Shown one piece after another: positions 1-6,531 of a DNA stretch of 24,259 nucleotides. The first letter of the stretch is position 1; the number at the start of each line of letters is the position of its first letter. Source of the DNA: Thermoguttaceae bacterium (GTDB lineage: Bacteria; Planctomycetota; Planctomycetia; Pirellulales; Thermoguttaceae); contig JAFTCU010000138.1 of NCBI GenBank assembly GCA_017454585.1, forward strand, positions 1-24,259, read 5' to 3'. The notes beneath the pieces are model-generated. The model did no database searches and had not been told where the DNA came from. It saw only the letters and a list, made by a program, of their open reading frames with translations. The position numbers were made by a program, and so were the translations under genes.

Positions 1-262
1 CATCATCATCGTCGCCGAGTGAGTTCGTATCAGAATCCGAGGAATCATCGAGATCGCCAACGTCCGAATCGAGGTCTAATTCATCCGCAGCGTCATCATC
101 GTCATCACTGGCATCCGTGTTTTCGGTATCGTCGTCATCATCGTCGTCGTCTCCGGTGGTGTCGTCATCATCATCGTCGTCGCCAATGGAGACATCGTCG
201 TCATCGTCATCATCATCGCCAGACATTTCGGAGGTGTCGTCATCATCATCGTCATCATCCCC
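1..262 (-). repeat. GAY triplet-repeat tract encoding poly-Asp blocks
   Basis: On the minus strand this stretch is mostly GAT and GAC codons. It has four blocks of 7 or 8 consecutive Asp codons, each preceded by Gly and followed by Thr or Val, then a more degenerate Asp-rich part reaching the window edge, where a further block begins. The GAT/GAC usage is mixed, so the DNA is not a perfect microsatellite. This suggests that the protein repeat, rather than simple slippage, is conserved, but copy number is likely to vary between strains. Confidence 0.8.
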
Positions 263-814
263 AGTGGCAACTTCTTCCTCGTATTCCTCGATTTCTCCGC
301 TGTCCGAGGCTCCGACGTAACCGTCGTTGGTCATGAAACCGACTTCTCCCCCAATGGTAGATTTGTTGATTGTTTCATGGGCGGCTTCGATTTTCCGAGC
401 GTTCTGATAGGCGATCAGTTTGGCGTCGGTACGGTAATTTTCGAGGGTAAGGCGAATCTCACCCTGCACGAATTGAAGATCATAGCCGATTTGTTTTTGC
501 ACGTCATTGGTTGAACGGATCTCGAGATTCGCGCCATCCTGAAAATCGAGTACGGCATCATCTTCGCGCCCTAAATTTATAAGAGTGAGGCCGCGGAAAT
601 AATAAACACTAGGATTTTTCGACTCGTTTTCAATGCACTGGGTAAATTTTTCATAAGCGGCGGGGAAATCATGTGCCTTAAAATAGTGCATACCCTGGCC
701 GAACGTCTGGTAAATGATTTCACTGTCACCGGTTTGAGCATTTGCCGGAGCGGCGCACAAACAGAGCAGGACCGCAGCCAAGGTGAACAAACCAAGAATA
801 ATATTCCGATACAT
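1..814 (-). CDS. Exported TPR protein with aspartate-block C-terminus (3' end outside window)
   Basis: The reading frame starts at an ATG at 814 and stays open to base 1, so 271 residues are visible and the C-terminus is missing. An AGGAG ribosome binding site lies about 9 nt upstream. Residues 1-26 form a signal peptide with an ANA cleavage site before Q27. Residues of about 30-95 look like tetratricopeptide helices (motifs such as GMHYFKAHDFPAAYEKF and YYFRGLTLINLGREDDAV), which suggests a protein-protein interaction role outside the cytoplasm. From about residue 185 the sequence becomes a series of G-D7/8-[T/V] blocks and then a looser Asp/Ser region. Such acidic tails often bind calcium or are disordered, but that is inference. 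The true function is unknown. The DNA under this tail is a GAT/GAC triplet-repeat tract, and its reverse complement gives meaningless His- and Ser-rich open frames. Confidence 0.82.
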   Translation of the reverse strand, partial: MYRNIILGLFTLAAVLLCLCAAPANAQTGDSEIIYQTFGQGMHYFKAHDFPAAYEKFTQCIENESKNPSVYYFRGLTLINLGREDDAVLDFQDGANLEIRSTNDVQKQIGYDLQFVQGEIRLTLENYRTDAKLIAYQNARKIEAAHETINKSTIGGEVGFMTNDGYVGASDSGEIEEYEEEVATGDDDDDDDDTSEMSGDDDDDDDDVSIGDDDDDDDTTGDDDDDDDDTENTDASDDDDDAADELDLDSDVGDLDDSSDSDTNSLGDDDD

Positions 815-845
815 ATCGGCGCACTCCTAAAAATCGAATTCATCT

Positions 846-873
846 AATTTACGGGGATTTTCTGATGAATCAA
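846..873 (-). promoter_or_regulatory. Possible promoter for the Asp-rich TPR gene
   Basis: On the minus strand TTGATT (868-873) is followed after 16 nt by TAAATT (846-851), about 30 nt before the ATG at 814. The match to a housekeeping sigma consensus is moderate. Planctomycete promoters are often not well described by this consensus, so confidence is low. The site is overlapped and flanked by the inverted repeat at 848-890. Confidence 0.3.
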
Positions 874-890
874 TATTCCGTCCCCGTAAA
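848..890. repeat. 10-bp perfect inverted repeat in the leader region
   Basis: TTTACGGGGA at 848-857 is exactly complementary to TCCCCGTAAA at 881-890, with a 23-nt spacer. A direct repeat ATCTAATTT also flanks it (842-850 and 893-901). It lies between two minus-strand genes, over the candidate promoter of the downstream gene, and could be an operator or a transcript hairpin. The rest of the gap 815-1046 is AT-rich; it also holds AAACCTTCTT (943-952) complementary to AAGAAGGTTT (1011-1020), and no gene is apparent. Confidence 0.55.
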
Positions 891-1046
891 AAATCTAATT
901 TTACACGTTCAATCCTGTATTCGGCATTTTGTCACGAGAGGGAAACCTTCTTTTCAGTCAATTTCAGAAAATGAGCCAATTAGATATTTTTTCGTGCCGG
1001 TTGTTCCGGTAAGAAGGTTTTTAACGGTGAAAAGTCACTCGTTTCC

Positions 1047-1949
1047 TTATGGATTAGGACTCCACTGTGGACGCTGCGCAGTTCCCGCGTTGCTCCCGAC
1101 CTGAGGATTGGCGGACTCAAGGGTCAAACCACCTTGAGGAGCCTCAGCGATCGATTTCGGAGCCAGATTGATCCTGGCGCTCTGTGACAGCATACGCTTG
1201 TCGCTCGTACAGTAGAGAATATGAAGCTCAAGGTTGAGATTCTCCGGACAGGATTTTGCCCAAGCCATATTAAGTGGAACCGAAATTCCTGCCTGGCCGC
1301 TATTAATAATGTCCGCGATGTCCTCGGCGGTGTAGTTCCACTTGGAAATACGTGAAGCGTCGCCGGTTTTGGTCGGGTCTGTGACCATGATCACGACCGG
1401 AGCCGGAGCCAGAACGATATTTCCCTGGGCGTCCTTCATCTGGAATTCGGCGTGAAGTCCCTCGTAATGAATCGCTTTGGCCTTTTCAGGAAGGATCTCT
1501 ACGGTTTGAACGTTTCTGCTGTCGGTTTTTCGTACCCGAATCGTTTTTCCGGAACCGCCAATCGAGGCCTGAGACCCTGTTGCGGGATTAACCGGAATAG
1601 TTGCCGGAGAGGAAGGATTTCCCAGCGTAGTGTCCGGTGGCTGTGGAGAAGCTGCCGGAATGGCGGATGGGACCGGTACCGAAGCCGGACTGGAATTTCC
1701 CGGTGAAGTCCACCCTGACGGTGCGCCGCTTCTCTGATTCTGAAGTGTCGCGATCTGTTGACGGAGGGCTTCGTTTTCCTGACGAAAGTCTTCCATCTTG
1801 CGATTACTCTGCCAAATACGTTCCCTCTGCTGGGCATTTTCCTGCTCCAGACGCGCAATGGCCTGCTGATTTTGCGCGCAGCCCCCCGATGAAAGGATGG
1901 CAGCGGCAAGGAATCCTAGGCTCAGAAGTGAGGAAACGATCGTTTTCAT
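1047..1949 (-). CDS. Putative coiled-coil lipoprotein
   Basis: This 300-residue protein has an N-terminal hydrophobic segment ending in SSGGC, so C24 is a plausible lipidation site, although the lipobox is loose. Residues of about 28-72 are rich in Glu, Gln and Arg in heptad fashion (LEQENAQQRERI, LRQQIATLQNQ) and probably form a coiled coil. A Pro/Ser/Ala linker follows to about residue 130, then a globular C-terminal part of about 150 residues that I do not recognise. The ATG at 1949 is supported by an AGGA about 7 nt upstream and by a good promoter at 1990-2018. The layout resembles envelope-spacer lipoproteins (lipid anchor, coiled coil, linker, head), but no function can be named. Confidence 0.8.
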   Translation of the reverse strand: MKTIVSSLLSLGFLAAAILSSGGCAQNQQAIARLEQENAQQRERIWQSNRKMEDFRQENEALRQQIATLQNQRSGAPSGWTSPGNSSPASVPVPSAIPAASPQPPDTTLGNPSSPATIPVNPATGSQASIGGSGKTIRVRKTDSRNVQTVEILPEKAKAIHYEGLHAEFQMKDAQGNIVLAPAPVVIMVTDPTKTGDASRISKWNYTAEDIADIINSGQAGISVPLNMAWAKSCPENLNLELHILYCTSDKRMLSQSARINLAPKSIAEAPQGGLTLESANPQVGSNAGTAQRPQWSPNP

Positions 1950-1989
1950 TTTGGGTCCTACAAAGGAAATTTCAGGTATTTACTGAGAC

Positions 1990-2018
1990 AGAATAACGAA
2001 AAAGTTTCTTTTTGTCCA
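1990..2018 (-). promoter_or_regulatory. Promoter of the coiled-coil lipoprotein gene
   Basis: Minus-strand TGGACA (2013-2018), 17-nt spacer, TATTCT (1990-1995). The implied start of transcription is near 1983, giving a leader of about 34 nt before the ATG at 1949. It matches the sigma-70-type consensus in 9 of 12 positions. Confidence 0.5.
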
Positions 2019-2030
2019 GAGCAATTTGGA

Positions 2031-2042
2031 AATTTTTTGAAA
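2031..2042. repeat. Recurrent intergenic 12-mer AATTTTTTGAAA, copy 1
   Basis: The exact 12-mer also occurs at 5321-5332 and 19712-19723, each time inside a divergent intergenic region and on the same strand. A near-direct repeat follows here (AATTTTTTGG, 2041-2050). An A/T-tract of this kind can bend DNA or act as an UP-type element; its role is unknown. Confidence 0.5.
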
Positions 2043-2182
2043 TTTTTTGGGAATTGAGTTCCCTTGACAGGAAAAATACTTTCCAGGATTGTTAAAAAGG
2101 AAATATTTCCCGTGCTTTTCGTTTGTAACGCCCTTAATTATAATAATCGATAAAAATTTTTCAAGAAATTTCAGGGAGGGGA

Positions 2183-2211
2183 TTGACGATTTGTTCCTTG
2201 TGAATTAAAAT
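2183..2211 (+). promoter_or_regulatory. Promoter of the hydrolase-like gene
   Basis: TTGACG (2183-2188), 17-nt spacer, TAAAAT (2206-2211). Transcription would start near 2218, about 46 nt before the ATG at 2264. This is one of the best consensus matches in the window. The rest of the divergent gap 1950-2263 is AT-rich and contains no gene. Confidence 0.6.
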
Positions 2212-2263
2212 ATAGAAAAGGAGTTTAATTTTCCCATCCCGATAATGAAAATTAAGGTGAACC

Positions 2264-3334
2264 ATGAAAAAGATTCGTTTTGATTTGCTTTTAACAGCCC
2301 TTGGGGTTCTCTGCTGTGTGGCTTTGCTCGATGTGATCCTGACCTCTGAAGCGCAAGCCCGTCCGAGGAACCAGCAGACGGAAGTCGAAGAACCCTATGC
2401 GGAAGAGGAAGCTCCTCCCGCGAGACGTTCAAACACCGCAGCGGCGGCAAATGAAGCAGCGCCTGCGAACAATGCGGCTGAAGAGGAAGACGAGGAAACG
2501 TTTGATCCGAACGCTCCGATTCCGGAACCGGAAAGGGTCTTCGGCGCGCGTCTGGAGTGCAAGGACGGAGTACAGCTCTCTGCGACGTACTATCCCGGAA
2601 CCCGCGGGAAGAAGAACGTGCCAGTCATCATTCTTCATGACTGGGGTGGAACTCGTGCCGATGTGGCGGTATTGGCCAAGGAACTGCAGGCAAACGGCTG
2701 CTCCGTGATCACCCCGGATCTGCGGGGTCACGGGAAAAGCATTAATAAAAGGATCGGGCCGGAAGATAAGGAAACATTTACGGCCAGGGACCGTATCGTT
2801 GCGGCTGACTTGCTGGAAATCGTTACGTTGGATCTGCCTTGTCTGAAAAAGTTCCTCCTTCAGAAAAACAATGAAGGGGAACTGAACATCGATAAATTGA
2901 TCATCGGCGGTATCGGTTACAGCGGATTCGCGACGGCGTTTTTCGCCAATAATGACTGGAATCCCAGAATTAAACGCAATAAACCTATGGCTGGGATGGG
3001 TGACGTGAAAGGGTTCTTCATCGTGTCTCCGCCGAAAATCCTGAAAGGCGTGAACATTAAAGAATCGATTACTTTTCCCACATGGGCGAGGAGTATTTCG
3101 TGTATCATGCTTACCGCGAATCCTAAAGAAAAACAGTTCGCAAAGATTTATGAAAACTATCTCCGCAAGACCTGCGGCGTGGAAGCAATGGAACGTTGCT
3201 GGTTCAGGAATTACGACGTGAATGGAGATGCGGTGGATGCCCTTCAGGACCCCAATTCCGATTTCGTCCTTGATATTTTGGCGTTCGTCGATAAACGTGG
3301 AGCGAAACGTGATCTGCTCTGGAAGAGTCGATAG
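2264..3334 (+). CDS. Exported alpha/beta-hydrolase-fold protein, probably catalytically impaired
   Basis: The 356-residue protein starts at ATG 2264 behind an AAGGTG ribosome binding site. Residues 1-32 form a signal peptide or anchor (hydrophobic core, then AQA). A Glu/Ala-rich low-complexity linker runs to about residue 85. The hydrolase-like domain follows: H125-D-W-G-G (oxyanion loop type), VITPDLRGHGKS near residue 150, and a nucleophile-elbow-like G218-Y-S220-G-F, in which the final Gly of GxSxG is Phe. There is no histidine anywhere after H156, so the usual C-terminal catalytic His is absent. It may be a pseudoenzyme, a binding protein, or use an unusual triad. It stands alone between a divergent promoter and a terminator at 3387-3416. 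Confidence 0.82.
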   Translation: MKKIRFDLLLTALGVLCCVALLDVILTSEAQARPRNQQTEVEEPYAEEEAPPARRSNTAAAANEAAPANNAAEEEDEETFDPNAPIPEPERVFGARLECKDGVQLSATYYPGTRGKKNVPVIILHDWGGTRADVAVLAKELQANGCSVITPDLRGHGKSINKRIGPEDKETFTARDRIVAADLLEIVTLDLPCLKKFLLQKNNEGELNIDKLIIGGIGYSGFATAFFANNDWNPRIKRNKPMAGMGDVKGFFIVSPPKILKGVNIKESITFPTWARSISCIMLTANPKEKQFAKIYENYLRKTCGVEAMERCWFRNYDVNGDAVDALQDPNSDFVLDILAFVDKRGAKRDLLWKSR

Positions 3335-3345
3335 TTTATAAAAAA

Positions 3346-3363
3346 AGGGACATTTCTGTCCCT
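3346..3363 (+). other. Hairpin after the hydrolase-like gene
   Basis: AGGGACA and TGTCCCT pair over 7 bp with a TTTC loop, 12 nt after the stop codon. There is no T-run directly behind it, so it is probably a 3' stabiliser or an auxiliary part of the terminator at 3387. Confidence 0.5.
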
Positions 3364-3386
3364 GGACTTTGAGTTTTCTTTTGCAG

Positions 3387-3416
3387 ACGGGAGCGGCTGG
3401 GCTCCCGTTTGTTTTT
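3387..3416 (+). terminator. Intrinsic terminator of the hydrolase-like gene
   Basis: ACGGGAGC and GCTCCCGT form a perfect 8-bp stem with a 6-nt loop, followed by TTGTTTTT. It ends 5 nt before the stop codon of the convergent gene ending at 3422. Confidence 0.82.
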
Positions 3417-3421
3417 ATCGT

Positions 3422-4096
3422 TTACTTCCTGTTACCGGGTTCTGCCGGCGGATAGTGCAAAAAAGGCGGGCAGTCGTACAAAAACGCCGGGTCGAAATTT
3501 TCCAAATCGTCTGGTGAACGGCCACCGATCTGGATACGAACGACCGGACGTCCAAGTGTTTTGGCGACGAGGATCGGGTCCGCTGTGGCTGCGACATCGA
3601 AATACCCCTGGCCCACCTGATCTCTGGAGGAAATCGGCAGCGCAGTCTCCGGGTTTTCAATGTAAATGATCCGGGTCACAAACTTTCCGCGGATGGCGGC
3701 GTAAAGGTCGTCTTTCGTGAATTCAACCTGAATGGCATGCCGCAGTTCCTCTCCAATCGGCGGGTGGGTACGGTCCAGAATTTCAATCGTTGGGAAAAGT
3801 TCCACGCCAGGCATAAGCGGGATATTCGTCAGACGAAATCGGTAGGTTTTTCCCACTTTCAGGGCGTAATACTGTGGAGCCAGCATGGGTTGAATGAATT
3901 TGCCTTCCGCGGCGGGAGCGATTTCCGTTCCTTCCGGGGCCGAAACGAGAACGTGCTGGAAATACTCGCCTGTATCTGGAGTGTTAAGTATCTGTGCGCC
4001 GTCCTGAATGGCTTGGAGTTCCTGGGCGAACGTTAATTGCGGGAGGCCCCAAAAACAAAGCCCAACAAGGAGTATTTTCGTCAGATTGAATTTCAT
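3422..4096 (-). CDS. Exported protein, paralogue of the adjacent upstream lipoprotein
   Basis: The preferred start is the ATG at 4096 (224 residues), with an AAGAGA-type ribosome binding site and a signal peptide ending in TFAQ directly behind it. An upstream TTG in frame at 4132 lacks support. The mature part shares a clear pattern with the protein encoded at 4242-5168: YRFRLTNIP...GVELFPTIE, a ...V.FT..D......G.FVT..IY....E segment, and a final D.I....L..GR...R...GGR stretch. The similarity spans about 130 residues, so the two genes are a tandem duplication that has diverged. The head is probably beta-rich. No enzymatic motif is visible and the function is unknown; location is probably periplasm or outer surface. 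Confidence 0.82.
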   Translation of the reverse strand: MKFNLTKILLVGLCFWGLPQLTFAQELQAIQDGAQILNTPDTGEYFQHVLVSAPEGTEIAPAAEGKFIQPMLAPQYYALKVGKTYRFRLTNIPLMPGVELFPTIEILDRTHPPIGEELRHAIQVEFTKDDLYAAIRGKFVTRIIYIENPETALPISSRDQVGQGYFDVAATADPILVAKTLGRPVVRIQIGGRSPDDLENFDPAFLYDCPPFLHYPPAEPGNRK

Positions 4097-4139
4097 GGAA
4101 AATCTCTTTCTAAAGATTATGAAAGGCGTCAATACAGTG

Positions 4140-4188
4140 AGCGGAATCAGGCGTGACGCGGAAATCGCTGCACTCGCCTGAATCCGCT
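4140..4188. other. Long imperfect hairpin between the paralogous genes
   Basis: AGCGGAATCAGGCG (4140-4153) pairs with CGCCTGAATCCGCT (4175-4188) in 13 of 14 positions around a 21-nt loop. No T-run follows on the transcribed strand, so it is more likely an mRNA processing or stability element, uncoupling expression of the two genes, than a strong terminator. Confidence 0.6.
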
Positions 4189-4241
4189 CCTTTCGGTCGC
4201 GTCATCACGGCCATTCATTCTTTGCCCAATGGATCGAGAAA

Positions 4242-5168
4242 TTATCGGGTCGGGTAGGTGCCGCGGCGACGAGCGCGTTCACCTTCCGGAAGATCGACCG
4301 GTCCAGGGAGTCCGTGAGGGGTTTCCGTGATCGGAGTGCCAAATTCAGGACCCGTAACGCCGGAAATATAGTCGGACGGGGTTGTACCGCCCTGGGCGCC
4401 AGCCGGCATTCCCGGGACTGCGCCATTGATCGGATTCCCGTTTTCGTCCGTGACGACACTGCCCATCGGAGCCATTTCGGGCGTGATGGATTTGTTGCCC
4501 ATACGGATGATGGCGAGGATCGCGCCGCGGCGGTCGGCTTCCGCAACCGGGTCAACGCCCGGGTCAAGGCGAGTGCTGACGATGGTGTCAGGGGTTCCCA
4601 CGGCCAGAGCCAGTTCCTGGAATTCAGGATCCGGCAGATAGATCACCTTGGTGACGAAGTTACCGCTGCGGACCTGCATGATGTCTTCTTCGGTGAAGTT
4701 GACCGGGATCATGCTGTGGGCGAGGAAAGCCTGCGTACGCGGCAGAGCCGGTGCGACTTCAATAGTCGGGTAGAGTTCCAGACCGGCGTGTCCCGGAATA
4801 TCTGTGAGTTTCAGACGGTAAATACCGCTCTGGGGGAAGTCCTGACGGAACGGACAGACCATCTGTTCCGAGTCAAACATTCCCTGTGCGGAAACATCCC
4901 AGGAAACCTTGGCTCCCTGAGGGCCGACAAAAGCCAGCTGGGAGGTTCTCATTTCAGGTGGGGTTTCCGGTGCACCCGCGTTGGCCCCGTAACCGCGATT
5001 CGGTGTGCCTAAATCAACTCCTGGACCTGGGCCAGCGATTCCAGCCGGATGGTGTGGTTGTGAAAGGTCCGGTCCACCCGTTGTGTATGGGCCTAAAGTC
5101 TGTTCTTTGCATCCAATCAACATGGTAATAATGCAAAGTGAGAAAAACGTTGTCAACCAGGTTCTCAT
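4242..5168 (-). CDS. Putative lipoprotein of the same family as the downstream gene
   Basis: This 308-residue protein has a classic lipobox, LIGC with C20. A Pro/Gly-rich linker runs to about residue 75. The globular part contains YRLKLTDIPGHAGLELYPTIE (from about residue 118), FTEEDI, and SGNFVTKVIYLPDPE, all of which recur in the protein encoded at 3422-4096. The C-terminus from about residue 230 is a Gly/Pro/Thr-rich tail absent from the paralogue. The ATG at 5168 is preceded by AGGGG at 6 nt. The pair is probably co-transcribed from the promoter at 5230-5259 with a 145-nt gap holding a hairpin. Function unknown; an envelope structural or binding role is inferred from the anchor and linker. 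Confidence 0.85.
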   Translation of the reverse strand: MRTWLTTFFSLCIITMLIGCKEQTLGPYTTGGPDLSQPHHPAGIAGPGPGVDLGTPNRGYGANAGAPETPPEMRTSQLAFVGPQGAKVSWDVSAQGMFDSEQMVCPFRQDFPQSGIYRLKLTDIPGHAGLELYPTIEVAPALPRTQAFLAHSMIPVNFTEEDIMQVRSGNFVTKVIYLPDPEFQELALAVGTPDTIVSTRLDPGVDPVAEADRRGAILAIIRMGNKSITPEMAPMGSVVTDENGNPINGAVPGMPAGAQGGTTPSDYISGVTGPEFGTPITETPHGLPGPVDLPEGERARRRGTYPTR

Positions 5169-5229
5169 ACTGTACCCCTATATGACTCCTTCAAAAAATG
5201 ACGCATACGCATCCTGCTCGTGCGACTTG

Positions 5230-5259
5230 ATTATATTTTACAGTATCAATATAAACCAA
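5230..5259 (-). promoter_or_regulatory. Promoter of the paralogous lipoprotein pair
   Basis: Minus-strand TTGGTT (5254-5259), 18-nt spacer, perfect TATAAT (5230-5235). Transcription would start near 5222, about 54 nt before the ATG. Confidence 0.5.
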
Positions 5260-5296
5260 ATCGTGATTTTTTTTCAATATCAATTTGGGTTAATTC

Positions 5297-5318
5297 CGAA
5301 ATTTTTGCCAAAATTTCG
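5297..5318. repeat. 9-bp AT-rich palindrome in a divergent gap
   Basis: CGAAATTTT and AAAATTTCG are perfect inverted repeats around a 4-nt centre. It lies between the two divergent promoters, beside a copy of the 12-mer AATTTTTTGAAA (5321-5332), and resembles a regulator binding site. Confidence 0.5.
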
Positions 5319-5320
5319 CA

Positions 5321-5332
5321 AATTTTTTGAAA
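5321..5332. repeat. Recurrent intergenic 12-mer AATTTTTTGAAA, copy 2
   Basis: Identical to 2031-2042 and 19712-19723. Here it sits directly upstream of the plus-strand promoter at 5338-5367, where an UP-type element would be expected. Confidence 0.5.
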
Positions 5333-5337
5333 TTCCG

Positions 5338-5367
5338 TTTGCATATATCCGGTACTTCGGATATAAT
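5338..5367 (+). promoter_or_regulatory. Promoter with an embedded palindrome
   Basis: TTTGCA (5338-5343), 18-nt spacer, TATAAT (5362-5367). The spacer holds ATATCCG/CGGATAT (5345-5351 and 5358-5364), which overlaps the first bases of the -10 box and would suit a repressor operator. The transcript would have a long leader of about 110 nt before the ATG at 5485. The remaining gap, 5368-5484, is AT-rich without a recognised element. Confidence 0.5.
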
Positions 5368-5484
5368 GCCCCGTGACGTTCCGATGTGGGTACGAAATAT
5401 TCCGTTTACACATGGGGAACGCCTGCTATAAATATTTTCGGTTGTTACGATCCATTTCTTTGATAAAATTGTTCAAATTGTCAA

Positions 5485-6483
5485 ATGTATCATAAAAATT
5501 TTTTTCGGACCCTAAATCGGGTAAAATACGCAAATTACATTTTCGTCATTTCTGGAATATCCCTATTTTTTAATTTGTTTTTCACGACCGTTATGGTTTC
5601 TGCGGAGGAAACGCCTCAATCGTTTTCCGCCTCGGACGATCTGGACAGAACAGTACGGATCATTCTGCAAAATTCGATTCGCACGATATGGGAAGCCCAG
5701 AATTATTCTACCAATTTGCACTGCCAGGCGGATATTATGGGGAAAATCTTCAACGGAAAAGGGGAATTTTATCAGAAGTGTGAGATCGGTTCCCTGAATG
5801 CTCAGGAAAAGGTTTCGGCCCGCTGGGAGTTTACATTTTACATGACGGGTTTCAGGTTTTATCAGCTTTCGGTTTTGAATGGAGATCAGGAACGTCTTTG
5901 GACATTGACCGAACGGCGAGCAGACGAACAAAAAAATCAGGATGACAGTTTGGGTAAGGTCCAGGTTGTGAATCTCTCTACGGTAAAAACGATGGTGGGA
6001 CAATCACCGCTGGAGTACCCATCGATTGCGCCGCCGTGGTACTCACAGCCGAATGTCGCGCAAATCCTGGAAGGTATTTTGATGTCCTACCAGTTCACCA
6101 TGGCAGGCGAGACGCAATTACCTGGAACGAACCAGCCTATTTATCAGATTGAGGGACAGTTAAAACAAGAATTTGTCTGGGAAGTTCTGGAATCTCGTGG
6201 GTTGGATCCTGCAGGGGGACTGTTTGCCCTGCCTGGCGAGATCCCGATGTGCGTGGAGCTTCTGATCGACAAAGCGCAGGGGTTGCCGATTCTGATTCGA
6301 TTTTATCGTATGCCGTCGGATGAGAAAAAGGCCCAGGAGCCGAAAGAAACGTTCAGTTATACTATCCGGTTTGAGCAGACTCATTTGAATGATGTATCGC
6401 TGGACGATTCCTTCTTTGAAATTTCGTCAGGGAATGAGGTGATCGATGTAACAGAACAATATTTAAAAGATCATCACAATTAA
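5485..6483 (+). CDS. Secreted protein of unknown function, possibly LolA-like fold
   Basis: The protein has 332 residues with a hydrophobic segment at about 19-40 ending in VSAEE, so it is exported or anchored; the n-region is long. No clear Shine-Dalgarno sequence precedes ATG 5485. The mature part alternates predicted strands (GEFYQKCEIG, ARWEFTFYMTGFRFYQLSV, ERLWTLTE) with a helical start (DLDRTVRIILQNSI), and ends with FSYTIRFEQTHLNDVSLDDSFFEI. The last piece resembles the final strand of lipoprotein-sorting (LolA/LolB-like) domains, where a 'lddslFe' pattern is common; this is inference from pattern only. It stands as a single gene under its own palindrome-bearing promoter. Confidence 0.78.
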   Translation: MYHKNFFRTLNRVKYANYIFVISGISLFFNLFFTTVMVSAEETPQSFSASDDLDRTVRIILQNSIRTIWEAQNYSTNLHCQADIMGKIFNGKGEFYQKCEIGSLNAQEKVSARWEFTFYMTGFRFYQLSVLNGDQERLWTLTERRADEQKNQDDSLGKVQVVNLSTVKTMVGQSPLEYPSIAPPWYSQPNVAQILEGILMSYQFTMAGETQLPGTNQPIYQIEGQLKQEFVWEVLESRGLDPAGGLFALPGEIPMCVELLIDKAQGLPILIRFYRMPSDEKKAQEPKETFSYTIRFEQTHLNDVSLDDSFFEISSGNEVIDVTEQYLKDHHN

Positions 6484-6494
6484 TATTAATATGA

Positions 6495-6517
6495 GGGACC
6501 CGCATTGGGCGAGTCCC
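6495..6517. terminator. Weak hairpin between convergent genes
   Basis: GGGAC and GTCCC, then CGC and GCG after a 1x1 mismatch, form an 8-pair stem with a 5-nt loop. It follows the stop at 6483. On the minus strand the AT-rich stretch behind it may help end transcription of the glycosidase gene; on the plus strand there is no T-run. Confidence 0.45.
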
Positions 6518-6531
6518 CCGTGTGAACGTCT

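Noticed and set aside
19..336. Open frames rich in His, Arg or Ser on the plus strand, and a Met/Thr-rich one on the minus strand
   Set aside because: They are off-frame readings of the GAT/GAC triplet tract; the true frame encodes the Asp-rich protein, with signal peptide and ribosome binding site.
577..843. Short minus-strand open frame of 88 codons
   Set aside because: It overlaps the TPR gene in another frame, lacks domain features and shows Arg/Ser-rich shadow composition.
865..1104. Plus-strand open frame of 79 codons in the gap between two minus-strand genes
   Set aside because: It extends into the next gene's 3' end, has no ribosome binding site and no recognisable features.
4314..5012. 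Plus-strand 232-codon open frame opposite the lipoprotein gene
   Set aside because: Antisense shadow; the minus-strand frame has a lipobox, a promoter and a paralogue.
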